Source: Pseudorhodobacter sp. (GTDB lineage Bacteria > Pseudomonadota > Alphaproteobacteria > Rhodobacterales > Rhodobacteraceae). Taken from it: a stretch of DNA of 5,509 nucleotides. Positions 1-5,509 of the stretch are shown piece by piece. The notes under the pieces are model-generated. The model was not told where the DNA came from, ran no database searches, and saw nothing but the letters and a program-made list of their open reading frames with translations. The translations under genes and the position numbers were made by a program. Position 1 is the stretch's first letter. Each line of letters opens with the position of its first letter. The DNA is taken from the NCBI GenBank assembly GCA_024641255.1, contig JAHEDL010000188.1, positions 1 to 5,509 on the forward strand. Reading direction: 5' to 3'.

Positions 1-113
1 GCGAATTGCTTGGGCCTTCGCAAGCGGCAACGCTATCTGACGGCAGCGTGGCGCTTGGCGGCAATGGCTATGCCTTCCTAAGCGTATCAGGTCAGGCGTC
101 AGCCAGCGCGTAA
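1..113 (+). CDS. C-terminal tail of an unidentified protein, possibly a glycosidase (5'-truncated by window edge)
   Basis: The frame starting at base 3 is open to a TAA at 111-113 and gives 36 residues; the other two plus frames stop earlier, at 81 and about 40. The tail has an alternating pattern (ELLG near the start, then LSDGSVALGGNGYAFLSV). This resembles the last strands of the C-terminal beta-sandwich of glycoside hydrolases such as GH13 or GH42, where a 'DLL-G' segment is followed by a 'L-PYG-A-L' segment. That resemblance is a weak inference from a short fragment. A galactosidase would suit the neighbouring galactose-type catabolic operon, but the sequence cannot show it. The gene ends 4 nt before the hairpin at 118-152 and converges with the lactonase gene. 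That a real gene ends here is supported mainly by this hairpin placement. Confidence 0.45.
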   Translation, partial: ELLGPSQAATLSDGSVALGGNGYAFLSVSGQASASA

Positions 114-117
114 TATC

Positions 118-152
118 TGGCCTGATGCGGGTGTTGCCCCCGTGTCAGGCCA
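118..152. terminator. Hairpin between convergent genes, candidate bidirectional terminator
   Basis: Bases 118-125 (TGGCCTGA) are perfectly complementary to 145-152 (TCAGGCCA). Pairing continues inward through two G-T wobbles and four further GC pairs (128-131 with 139-142), giving a 14-bp stem with a 7-nt loop. It begins 4 nt after the stop of the upstream plus-strand gene and lies 13 nt beyond the stop of the minus-strand lactonase gene, exactly where a shared terminator would be expected. Neither side has a real T-tract, so it is not a textbook intrinsic terminator. It could instead act as a 3'-end-stabilising structure or work together with Rho. Confidence 0.65.
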
Positions 153-165
153 AAGCCACACTGCG

Positions 166-1017
166 TTACAATATGACCTGATGTTCACGTTGGCCTTTGC
201 TGATACCTTCAGCAATAAAAACGCTGCCAGATTGCGGAAACTGTAGCAAAGCCCCTGGGCTCATCCCTTGTTGGGCGGTTGTGCAAATCAACGCCGACAG
301 GTTCGGCCCAGCAAAGGCCGGGCAGGACGTGTGCGGTGCAGGGAAATTGACCTCGCGCAAGAAACTGCCGTCGGGCATATACGCGGCCACGCGCGAAGCG
401 CCCCACTGCGCAAGCCACATCACCCCAGCGGCGTCAATAACGGCACCGTCGGGGTAAAATCCGTGGGCGGTAAGATCCAAAAACACCTCGGGCGCGGCCT
501 TGGGCCAGCCATTTTCGTCCAGCGCGACCCGCATCACCTTTTGGGTTACGGTATCTGAAAAATGGGCTGACTTGCCGTCGGGCGGGAAGCAGATCGAATT
601 AGGGATCGATATGCCATCGTAAAGCTTACGGATTTCGCCGCGATAAAAGCGATAGATTGCCCCCGCGCCAAGGGCTTCTGTTTTGCCCATAGTGCCAATC
701 CAAAAGCCACCAAAAGGGTCGGCGCGGCCATCGTTGGGACGATTCTTGGGCTTGTCTTGCTCTAGCAAGCAGACGGTTTCGACCTCTTCGGATTCAAGGT
801 CGAACAGAAAAAGATCCCGCTCGCCTGCAATCAGCAGCACATCCTGATCAACCCATCCTGCCGCCGAAACGATCTCGGGGAAGCGCCATTCCCGCGGGCC
901 GTCGCGGTCTTGCGACAGCATCTTTTGGTTCACGATATCAAACCAGAACATTTGTTCACGTTCCGGGTGCCAAAGCGGGCCTTCACCCAGAGTGCAAAGG
1001 CGGTTGTCAAAAATCAT
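166..1017 (-). CDS. SMP-30/gluconolactonase-family sugar lactonase (likely aldonolactonase, possibly galactonolactonase)
   Basis: This 283-residue protein belongs to the SMP-30/gluconolactonase/LRE family, metal-dependent six-bladed beta-propellers that hydrolyse sugar lactones; its length is usual for bacterial members. The family's metal and substrate positions are all recognisable: E12 in the N-terminal GEGP motif, R93 and N95 in NRPNDGR, N140 in SIPNS, and D190 in YPDGAV. These correspond to E18, R101, N103, N154 and D204 of human SMP-30. There is no signal peptide, so it should be cytoplasmic. The start ATG overlaps the dgoA stop (ATGA), with a GAGG ribosome site 7 nt upstream inside the end of dgoA. 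As last gene of a dgoK-dgoA operon, the best inferred substrate is D-galactono-lactone, giving D-galactonate. Family members vary widely in substrate (arabinono-, glucono-, xylono-lactones), so specificity is inferred from context only. Confidence 0.9.
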   Translation of the reverse strand: MIFDNRLCTLGEGPLWHPEREQMFWFDIVNQKMLSQDRDGPREWRFPEIVSAAGWVDQDVLLIAGERDLFLFDLESEEVETVCLLEQDKPKNRPNDGRADPFGGFWIGTMGKTEALGAGAIYRFYRGEIRKLYDGISIPNSICFPPDGKSAHFSDTVTQKVMRVALDENGWPKAAPEVFLDLTAHGFYPDGAVIDAAGVMWLAQWGASRVAAYMPDGSFLREVNFPAPHTSCPAFAGPNLSALICTTAQQGMSPGALLQFPQSGSVFIAEGISKGQREHQVIL

Positions 1018-1619
1018 TTCGCAGCCTCGTCATAAGCAGCCACGATTTCTTGCGCGCGGGTGGCGACTTCGGCCACGGACAGACCCGGGGTATAAAGCGC
1101 GGTGCCAATGCCAAAACCATCAGCACCCGCCTTAAGCCACATACCAAAATTGGAAGCCCCTGCGCCGCCAACCGCATAGACCTGCGTGCCCTTGGGCAAC
1201 ACCGCGCGGATTGCTTTTAGGCCGTCAGGGCCGATCAGCGATGCCGGAAAAATCTTTAGCCCATCAGCACCTGCAGCCAGGGCCGCGAAACATTCGGTTG
1301 GGGTCATAACACCCGGCCAACTGGACAGACCTGCGGATTTTGTGGCGCGAATAACCTCGGGATCACAGTTCGGCGACACGATCAACTTGCCGCCAGCATC
1401 GGCAACTTCATTCACATCGCGCACCGTCAGCACCGTGCCAGCGCCGATTTCGGCTTGGTGGCCACAGGCCTTGGCCATGGCGGCAATCGATGTCATCGGA
1501 TGCGGCGAATTTAGCGGCACCTCGATGCGGGTGATCCCCGCTGCAATCAGCGCCTGCGCAACGGGAACGGCCTCTGCCGGCGTGATTCCACGAAGAATTG
1601 CAATGATGGGGCGGATCAT
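1014..1619 (-). CDS. dgoA: 2-dehydro-3-deoxy-6-phosphogalactonate (KDPGal) aldolase
   Basis: This 201-residue class I aldolase of the KDPG/KDPGal family cleaves 2-dehydro-3-deoxy-6-phosphogalactonate to pyruvate and D-glyceraldehyde 3-phosphate. The sequence aligns by eye along its length with E. coli DgoA (205 residues). R10 (AILRGITP), E33 (RIEVPLNSP) and the Schiff-base lysine K122 (GLKIFP) match R14, E37 and K126. V150, just before the GG of YAVGG, matches the DgoA valine where KDPG aldolase (Eda) has threonine, which favours KDPGal over KDPG. The reading frame extends 18 codons further upstream, but the family begins right at [11 protein letters not shown]. An AAGG site lies 7 nt before that ATG, and the ATG overlaps the dgoK stop as ATGA. 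The 3' end overlaps the lactonase start in the same way, so translational coupling across the operon is likely. Confidence 0.95.
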   Translation of the reverse strand: MIRPIIAILRGITPAEAVPVAQALIAAGITRIEVPLNSPHPMTSIAAMAKACGHQAEIGAGTVLTVRDVNEVADAGGKLIVSPNCDPEVIRATKSAGLSSWPGVMTPTECFAALAAGADGLKIFPASLIGPDGLKAIRAVLPKGTQVYAVGGAGASNFGMWLKAGADGFGIGTALYTPGLSVAEVATRAQEIVAAYDEAAK

Positions 1620-2545
1620 GGGCGAGCCTTTTTCCAAACGCCGCGCGCTGTGGCGAGGCCAGACAATGTACAAGCAGTAGCGTCAAGCTGCGTTGCCGTT
1701 AAGCCCTGCGCCGCCAAGGCGCGCGCGTAATTGGCGCAAAGGGCTTCGGACCCTATCAAGCTTACCTGCTGCCCCAGCCAATATGGCTTTGCGGCAGCGA
1801 GTTCTATGCCGATCAGCAAGCCTGACAAGCGCGCGCGCGCTGATGCCGACGATAGACCGGCAAGCAAGCCTTCTGCCCGCAAGGTAAACAGACGTGCCGA
1901 GATTTTCTCGGGCCGCGCCATGCCTTCGGACACACCAGCGTCAAAAGCCACTTCGTCCCAGCCACCCTCTGCCATGCCGTGGCGCAAAACCGATTGCCCT
2001 GACAAAAGCGCAAACAATTCGCCGGTCATGAAAGTCTGAAAACTGACAACTTCGCCTGCGGAAACATGCGCCCATTTTGAATGGGTGCCGGGAAGGCAAA
2101 ACACGCCATCGAAATTCGGCATCAGCGCCAAAGCACCGGCAATTTGCGTTTCTTCGCCGCGCATCACGTCTGGAGGAGAGAGCTGGGACAAACCGGGGGC
2201 GATCATCACCTGCAGGCGTGGGTCTTGGGTTTGAACACGAACCAGATCACCGGATGCAACCGGCGCACAGGGAACAGCACGATAAGGCGCCTCTTGCCAG
2301 CCTTGGCGCGCGCCCACCATGCCGCAAGCCACGATTGGCGTTACGACATCGCTCAGCCACTGTTCGACCAACCGCAACAGCGCAGGTTCAAACTGATCTC
2401 GCGCCAGTTTTCCCATGCCCGCGTCAGATTCGGCGAACGCCAAAACGCCCTCGGCACCCATCGCCCATGCGCGCAGATTGGAAGTTCCCCAATCAACGGC
2501 AATCCAATCCGCTGAGATGTCGCTGTGTTGACTAGACGTCGTCAT
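1616..2545 (-). CDS. dgoK: 2-dehydro-3-deoxygalactonokinase
   Basis: This 309-residue kinase phosphorylates 2-dehydro-3-deoxy-D-galactonate (KDGal) with ATP to KDPGal, the substrate of the next gene's product. Segments characteristic of E. coli DgoK (292 residues) appear in order: the nucleotide-binding [14 protein letters not shown] at about 14-27, [11 protein letters not shown] at 73-83, [12 protein letters not shown] at 127-138, LPGTHSKW at 151-158, MTGELFALL at 173-181 and LSGLLIGIE at 240-248. It is the first gene of the minus-strand operon and overlaps dgoA by ATGA. The frame can start 10 codons earlier, at the ATG at 2573-2575 (319 residues). I chose 2545 because it leaves a family-like N-terminus and because a -10-like box at 2588-2593 would put the transcript start too close to 2575. 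Neither start has a strong ribosome site (GGTG for 2545, GAGA for 2575), so the start is uncertain. Confidence 0.93.
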   Translation of the reverse strand: MTTSSQHSDISADWIAVDWGTSNLRAWAMGAEGVLAFAESDAGMGKLARDQFEPALLRLVEQWLSDVVTPIVACGMVGARQGWQEAPYRAVPCAPVASGDLVRVQTQDPRLQVMIAPGLSQLSPPDVMRGEETQIAGALALMPNFDGVFCLPGTHSKWAHVSAGEVVSFQTFMTGELFALLSGQSVLRHGMAEGGWDEVAFDAGVSEGMARPEKISARLFTLRAEGLLAGLSSASARARLSGLLIGIELAAAKPYWLGQQVSLIGSEALCANYARALAAQGLTATQLDATACTLSGLATARGVWKKARP

Positions 2546-2579
2546 GTGGATGGCACCAAATTTAGGACGGAGCATGACG
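2540..2579. promoter_or_regulatory. Candidate operator: inverted repeat in the dgoK leader
   Basis: CGTCATG (2540-2546) and CATGACG (2573-2579) form a perfect 7-bp inverted repeat. Near its centre is an imperfect palindrome, CCAAATTTAGG (2556-2566), with one mismatched pair. The element covers the predicted dgoK leader, between the two candidate start codons and next to the divergent IclR-type gene. An IclR-family protein usually binds such dyads close to its own gene, so this is a reasonable operator candidate. The outer repeat partly reflects the two ATG codons themselves, and it could have arisen by chance. Confidence 0.3.
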
Positions 2580-2587
2580 TTGGTCTC

Positions 2588-2621
2588 ATTATTTGAAACT
2601 TAGTCTTGCATAGTGGAAAAT
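2588..2621. promoter_or_regulatory. Overlapping divergent promoter elements for dgoK and the iclR-type gene
   Basis: On the plus strand, TTGAAA (2593-2598) matches the sigma-70 -35 box at 5 of 6 positions and is followed after 17 bp by GAAAAT (2616-2621), which matches the -10 box at 4 of 6. Transcription would start near 2628, ahead of the ATG at 2664. On the minus strand, AATAAT (2593 down to 2588) matches the -10 box at 5 of 6 and would start dgoK mRNA near 2581, but no good -35 lies at the right distance, as is common for activated promoters. The two elements abut, so one bound regulator could affect both directions. These are pattern matches only. Confidence 0.35.
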
Positions 2622-2663
2622 ATGGCGGCTATTCTTTCGGCTGTCAACGGCGGGACACACAGC

Positions 2664-3449
2664 ATGCAATATGAAGGTCAGTCGGACGGCACTGTTGGCA
2701 AGGCGCTGGACGTGCTGGAAACGGTTGCAGCGGCCAAAGCGCCGGTCCGGTTTAGCGAGTTGCTGACGACCAGTAGCTTCCCAAAAGCAACGCTTTATCG
2801 GCTTTTGCAGACCTTAACACATCAGGGCATGCTGAGCTTTGACAAAGAGCTTGGGACTTACAGCCTTGGGATGCGCTTGGTTCGGCTGGCGCATTCAGCT
2901 TGGACGCAAAGCTCACTTGCACCAATTGCGCGGCCGTTTCTGGATGCTCTGGCCCGCGAGACGGGCGAAACCATTCATCTTGCGCAGATGGACCAAGGGC
3001 AGGTGCTGTATGTCGACAAACGCAACGCGGCGCGGCCGGTCGAAATGTTTTCATCTGCGGGCAAAGTGGGGCCAGCCTATTGCACAGGGGTTGGCAAAGC
3101 GATGCTGGCGTACTTGCCAGCCGAAGCGCTGAAAGCGGCGACCGCGCAGCAGTCCTTTCATCGCTTCACCGAAACCACGTTAGATAGTGCGGCAAAGTTG
3201 CAGGCAGAGCTTTCTGAAATCAGACGCGTAGGCCATGCCTTTGACCGCGAAGAGCACGAAGCCGGGATTATCTGCTGCGCAGCCCCAATCTTGTCGCGAA
3301 ACGGGCGTGCGATTGGGGCGCTATCGATTACCTCGACAACGGCGCAAAGAAATCTTGTCGCGCTGGCGCAGTTTGCAGAAACGCTGAAGTCCACTGCCAC
3401 GCAAATCGCCGCAGCAGCGGAAAACTGGCGCTTTCCGGAACCGACCTAA
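2664..3449 (+). CDS. IclR-family transcriptional regulator, probable local regulator of the dgo operon
   Basis: This 261-residue cytoplasmic regulator has the two-part IclR layout. Residues about 10-70 form the winged helix-turn-helix (VGKALDVLE, then [19 protein letters not shown] as recognition helix and [11 protein letters not shown] at the wing end). Residues about 80-250 form the ligand-binding domain, with [14 protein letters not shown] at 139-152, [19 protein letters not shown] at 191-209 and GRAIGALSI at 214-222. It is divergent from dgoK, the usual position for a local regulator. IclR members such as KdgR sense 2-keto-3-deoxy sugar acids, so KDGal or galactonate is an inferred effector, and repressor or activator action cannot be told. 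The frame also allows a GTG at 2613 and an ATG at 2622. I prefer 2664 because it matches the family N-terminus and lies downstream of the promoter-like boxes; its ribosome site (CGGGA, 8 nt spacing) is modest. Its stop interlocks with that of trhO. Confidence 0.92.
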   Translation: MQYEGQSDGTVGKALDVLETVAAAKAPVRFSELLTTSSFPKATLYRLLQTLTHQGMLSFDKELGTYSLGMRLVRLAHSAWTQSSLAPIARPFLDALARETGETIHLAQMDQGQVLYVDKRNAARPVEMFSSAGKVGPAYCTGVGKAMLAYLPAEALKAATAQQSFHRFTETTLDSAAKLQAELSEIRRVGHAFDREEHEAGIICCAAPILSRNGRAIGALSITSTTAQRNLVALAQFAETLKSTATQIAAAAENWRFPEPT

Positions 3450-4348
3450 TCCGCGAAGTGCTTTTCACCGCGCGTTTCGGCAAGGTCCATCTGGCGCTGA
3501 CGTTCGCGGAAGCGCGCACGATCTGCTTCGCTGTATTCATCGGCACATTGATGGCAGCACGCCCCGCGTTCATATTCCGGGCGCAATTTGTCTTCCGCGC
3601 TTATCGGGCGACGGCAAGCGTGGCAGCTATCATAGTCACCCGGCACCAAACCGTGGCCAACCGACACACGGCCATCAAACACATAGCATTCGCCGTTCCA
3701 CATCGACTGTTCGGCTGGCACATCTTCAAGGTATTTCAGGATGCCGCCCTTAAGGTGAAAAACCTCATTCACGCCTTGGCCAAGCAAATAATTCGTTGAT
3801 TTTTCACAACGAATACCGCCGGTGCAGAACATGGCGATGCGCTTGCCGCGATATTCGTCTTTATGATCTTCCCACCATTTCGGAAAGTCACGGAAGGTCC
3901 GAATATCTGGATCGACCGCACCTTCGAAGGTGCCAATGCCAAATTCATAATCGTTGCGCGTGTCAATCAATGCCACGTCCGGCGATGAGATCAGCGCGTT
4001 CCAGTCTTCCGGCGCGACGTAAGACCCAACGCGCGCCACCGGATCAACGTCGGGCTGCCCCATCGTGACGATTTCGCGCTTCAGCTTCACCTTCATGCGC
4101 CCAAACGGCATGGCTTCGGCATAGCTTTCCTTATGTACCAGCGCATCGCACCCCGGCAGGGCCCGCAAATGCGCCAGCACCGCATCAATACCCTGACGCG
4201 AACCGGCGATGGTGCCATTGATGCCTTCGCGGGCCAACAATAGCGACCCTTTGACACCTTCAGCAGTGCAAAGATCTAAAAGCGGCCCACGCAAAGCAGC
4301 GGGATCCGGGAAGCGGGTGAAGTGATAGAGTGCGGCAACTGTGATCAT
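3446..4348 (-). CDS. trhO: tRNA uridine(34) hydroxylase, rhodanese-domain protein (TrhO/YceA family)
   Basis: TrhO proteins use oxygen to hydroxylate uridine 34 of certain tRNAs to 5-hydroxyuridine, a precursor of wobble modifications that broaden codon reading. This 300-residue protein has the family order. An N-terminal alpha/beta domain begins [14 protein letters not shown] and carries EGINGTIAG at 41-49. A central rhodanese domain ([18 protein letters not shown] at 127-144) ends in the active-site loop [10 protein letters not shown] at 175-184, with C175 as likely catalytic cysteine. A C-terminal cysteine cluster (C242-x2-C245 and CCHQC at 264-268) looks zinc-binding. E. coli TrhO is about 350 residues, so the tail here is short. 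The frame continues 21 codons upstream to 4411, but that part is basic and unlike the family; the chosen ATG has no clear ribosome site. The gene is divergent from pncA and probably monocistronic. Confidence 0.93.
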   Translation of the reverse strand: MITVAALYHFTRFPDPAALRGPLLDLCTAEGVKGSLLLAREGINGTIAGSRQGIDAVLAHLRALPGCDALVHKESYAEAMPFGRMKVKLKREIVTMGQPDVDPVARVGSYVAPEDWNALISSPDVALIDTRNDYEFGIGTFEGAVDPDIRTFRDFPKWWEDHKDEYRGKRIAMFCTGGIRCEKSTNYLLGQGVNEVFHLKGGILKYLEDVPAEQSMWNGECYVFDGRVSVGHGLVPGDYDSCHACRRPISAEDKLRPEYERGACCHQCADEYSEADRARFRERQRQMDLAETRGEKHFAD

Positions 4349-4686
4349 GCGATTGCGGTAGTATCTGCGCCTTGCGCTGGCAAGAGGACAGCTTGTCTCA
4401 GGATGAAGCATGTCCGAGATGCCAATTTAACCAATTGTTTTTGAAAGATCTAATTTAAATGTGTTTTCTGAACATAGGTTTTCCGTTCTGTTATGGCTTG
4501 CCGATGCCACGCAGCCATCCATCCAGCCGCACCAAGCCCGACGAATCATCTGGCCTTGTGCGTGACCGCGCGCCCGCACCGAACGGCGCGCACGATGTAT
4601 AAGTGCAAAGCAGACCAATCCACTTTCCGTTGACGCCTATCGCTGCAGTCCTTACGCAATAAATCATGCCAAAAAAGGAGATCGCC
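4349..4686. promoter_or_regulatory. Intergenic region between divergent trhO and pncA, with an AT-rich island
   Basis: I see no convincing gene in these 338 bases. Bases 4421-4490 are about 70% AT by direct count, against a GC-rich background. They contain the direct repeat AATTTAA (4424-4430 and 4452-4458), the palindromes ATTTAAAT (4453-4460) and AGATCT (4446-4451), and the near-palindrome AACCAATTGTTT (4429-4440). This is the natural place for the trhO promoter and possible regulator sites. The pncA-proximal half returns to high GC and holds a 7-bp stem (GCGCGCC 4568-4574 with GGCGCGC 4585-4591). Closer to pncA, TTGACG (4630-4635) could be a -35 box, but the -10 position 17 bp on (TACGCA) is poor. 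No recognised riboswitch is apparent. Confidence 0.4.
4675..4680 (+). promoter_or_regulatory. Ribosome binding site that fixes the pncA start
   Basis: AAGGAG lies 6 nt before the ATG at 4687. An in-frame ATG seven codons upstream (4666) precedes this site and would translate through it, with no ribosome site of its own. The 4687 start is therefore preferred. Confidence 0.85.
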
Positions 4687-5295
4687 ATGCGCGGCACCGA
4701 TGAAGCCCTTATCGTGATCGACCTGCAAAATGATTTCTGCCCCGGCGGTGGGCTGGCTATCCCGGCTGGCGATGAAATCGTGTCCCCCATCAACGCCTTG
4801 ATGGCCGAATTTTCCTGTGTCGTGCTGACGCAAGATTGGCATCCCGCCGATCATTCGTCTTTTGCCAGTAACCACCCCGGTGCAGCGCCATTTTCGATTG
4901 TCGCCATGCCTTACGGGCCGCAAGTGCTGTGGCCCACGCATTGCGTGCAGGGCAGAAAAGGCGCGGCGTTTCACCATGGCCTTCAAACCGACCCGGCTCA
5001 GCTTGTTATTCGCAAAGGATTTCGCCGCGAAATCGATAGCTATTCAGCATTCTTTGAAAATGATCATACCACCCCGACTGGGCTCGAAGGTTATTTGCGT
5101 GACCGAAAAATCAAAACCCTGACGCTGGTTGGTTTGGCGACCGATTTTTGCGTCGCCTATTCGGCACTGGATGCAGCTCGTTTGGGTTTTGCCGTAACAC
5201 TTCGGGCCGATATGTGCCGTGCGATTGACCTGAACGGGTCGCTTGCGGACGCGAAAGCCAAAACTGTTGCTGCAGGCGTCACTTGGATTGACTGA
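4687..5295 (+). CDS. pncA: Nicotinamidase (nicotinamide amidohydrolase, pyrazinamidase-type)
   Basis: This 202-residue isochorismatase-like hydrolase deamidates nicotinamide to nicotinate in the cytoplasm, the first step of NAD salvage. The cysteine-hydrolase triad is visible: D12 in VIDLQNDFCPGG, K110 in VIRKGF, and the nucleophile C155 in GLATDFCVAYSALDA. Metal ligands expected for the family are present as D50 and H52 (TQDWHP), H56 (ADHSSF) and H85 (LWPTHCVQG). The length is typical, since E. coli PncA has about 213 residues. The start is set by the AAGGAG site 6 nt upstream. pncB follows 155 bp downstream on the same strand and encodes the next enzyme of the pathway; co-transcription is possible, although the gap leaves room for a separate promoter. 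Nothing in the protein looks unusual. Confidence 0.96.
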   Translation: MRGTDEALIVIDLQNDFCPGGGLAIPAGDEIVSPINALMAEFSCVVLTQDWHPADHSSFASNHPGAAPFSIVAMPYGPQVLWPTHCVQGRKGAAFHHGLQTDPAQLVIRKGFRREIDSYSAFFENDHTTPTGLEGYLRDRKIKTLTLVGLATDFCVAYSALDAARLGFAVTLRADMCRAIDLNGSLADAKAKTVAAGVTWID

Positions 5296-5306
5296 AGCTG
5301 TCAGTA

Positions 5307-5326
5307 TTGCGCGCTTGGCCGCGCAA
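5307..5326 (+). other. Short GC-rich hairpin after pncA
   Basis: TTGCGCG (5307-5313) pairs perfectly with CGCGCAA (5320-5326) around a 6-nt loop, starting 11 nt after the pncA stop. There is no T-tract after it, so intrinsic termination is doubtful; it could protect the pncA 3' end or attenuate read-through into pncB. In the rest of the pncA-pncB gap, TTGACC (5399-5404) followed by TAGACA (5423-5428) is a weak promoter-like pair. Confidence 0.35.
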
Positions 5327-5450
5327 GATACGGCTGTGCGGCTCTCGTCACAGCGATGTACTGTCTTTACCAAGCTGGTTCGGACACACGAGATCATTTT
5401 GACCTTGCCCGCGATAATGCCGTAGACAGGTCGGCAAAGGGAGGACCGAC

Positions 5451-5509
5451 ATGGTCGACATTGCCACGCGCGTCTGGAACCATAAGTGGAAGATCGACCC
5501 GATCGTCCG
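5451..5509 (+). CDS. pncB: Nicotinate phosphoribosyltransferase, N-terminal start only (3'-truncated by window edge)
   Basis: An ATG preceded by a strong GGGAGG ribosome site (5439-5444, 6 nt spacing) opens a frame that runs off the window after 19 complete codons. The peptide MVDIATRVWNHKWKIDPIV resembles the N-terminus of alphaproteobacterial PncB, where an 'IATRVYNHxWKLDPIVRSLLDTDFYK' type segment precedes the active-site region. The enzyme converts nicotinate and phosphoribosyl pyrophosphate to nicotinate mononucleotide with ATP use. Position directly after pncA, whose product is its substrate, strongly supports the call. The fragment holds no catalytic residues, so the identification depends on N-terminal resemblance and context. 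Confidence 0.85.
   Translation, partial: MVDIATRVWNHKWKIDPIV

Noticed and set aside
1620..1673. Longer dgoA start 18 codons upstream
   Set aside because: It would overlap dgoK extensively and add residues before the family N-terminus; the ATG at 1619 has an AAGG site and the ATGA coupling.
1186..1680. 164-residue plus-strand open frame opposite dgoA
   Set aside because: It is antisense to the aldolase, whose catalytic residues are intact, and its composition (A, S, P, G) is typical of a shadow frame.
1826..1842. Alternating GC run (GCGCGCGCGCGC) as possible repeat or Z-DNA element
   Set aside because: It encodes the Ala/Arg-rich SARARLSG segment of dgoK in frame; codon bias of GC-rich DNA is a sufficient explanation.
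2077..2535. Long plus-strand open frames (144 and 152 residues) opposite dgoK
   Set aside because: They lie wholly antisense to a confidently identified kinase, are rich in R, H, P and Q as expected of antisense frames in GC-rich DNA, and show no recognisable domain.
4349..4411. Longer TrhO start with 21 additional residues
   Set aside because: The extension ([21 protein letters not shown]) is not like a family N-terminus, while [10 protein letters not shown] matches where TrhO proteins normally begin.
4427..4618. 63-residue minus-strand open frame in the trhO-pncA gap
   Set aside because: Arg- and Cys-rich composition without any domain, no convincing ribosome site, and it spans the AT-rich island where promoters are expected.
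1..5509. Mobile elements, CRISPR arrays, tRNA or rRNA genes, toxin-antitoxin or defence genes
   Set aside because: No transposase-like protein, terminal inverted repeats, regularly spaced repeats, cloverleaf or rRNA-like sequence was seen; almost all of the window is explained by seven ordinary metabolic and regulatory genes plus an unidentified partial tail at the left edge.

Overview
The window reads as a chromosomal segment of an alphaproteobacterium, most likely a marine Rhodobacteraceae (Roseobacter-group) member. This rests on family resemblance of the proteins, a moderately high GC content, tight ATGA-coupled gene junctions and a pncB start (MVDIATRVWNHKWK...) of the type I associate with that family. 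No database search was possible, so the assignment is an inference.

Left part (1-3449) is a sugar-acid catabolic locus. At the left edge the last 36 residues of a plus-strand protein, possibly a glycosidase, run into a 14-bp hairpin (118-152). Converging on that hairpin is a three-gene minus-strand operon: dgoK (2-dehydro-3-deoxygalactonokinase), dgoA (2-dehydro-3-deoxy-6-phosphogalactonate aldolase) and an SMP-30/gluconolactonase-family lactonase, joined by two 4-nt ATGA stop/start overlaps. Together they would open an aldonolactone, phosphorylate KDGal and cleave KDPGal to pyruvate and glyceraldehyde 3-phosphate. This is the De Ley-Doudoroff route for D-galactose, without its galactose dehydrogenase and galactonate dehydratase, which are not in the window. 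An IclR-family regulator is divergently transcribed from the operon. The gap between them is compact, with overlapping promoter-like elements and a 7-bp inverted repeat, so joint control of both directions is plausible.

Middle and right part (3446-5509) is housekeeping. trhO, a rhodanese-domain tRNA uridine-34 hydroxylase, lies on the minus strand and its stop codon interlocks with that of the iclR-type gene in a shared CTAA. A 338-bp intergenic region with a roughly 70% AT island separates it from divergent pncA (nicotinamidase). pncA is followed on the same strand by the start of pncB (nicotinate phosphoribosyltransferase), which is cut by the window edge. pncA and pncB are consecutive steps of NAD salvage: nicotinamide to nicotinate to nicotinate mononucleotide.

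I found no mobile element, CRISPR array, tRNA or rRNA, and no convincing undescribed system. The points most worth a second look are regulatory and architectural: the divergent dgoK/iclR control region, the convergent hairpin, the interlocked stops, and the unassigned substrate of the lactonase.
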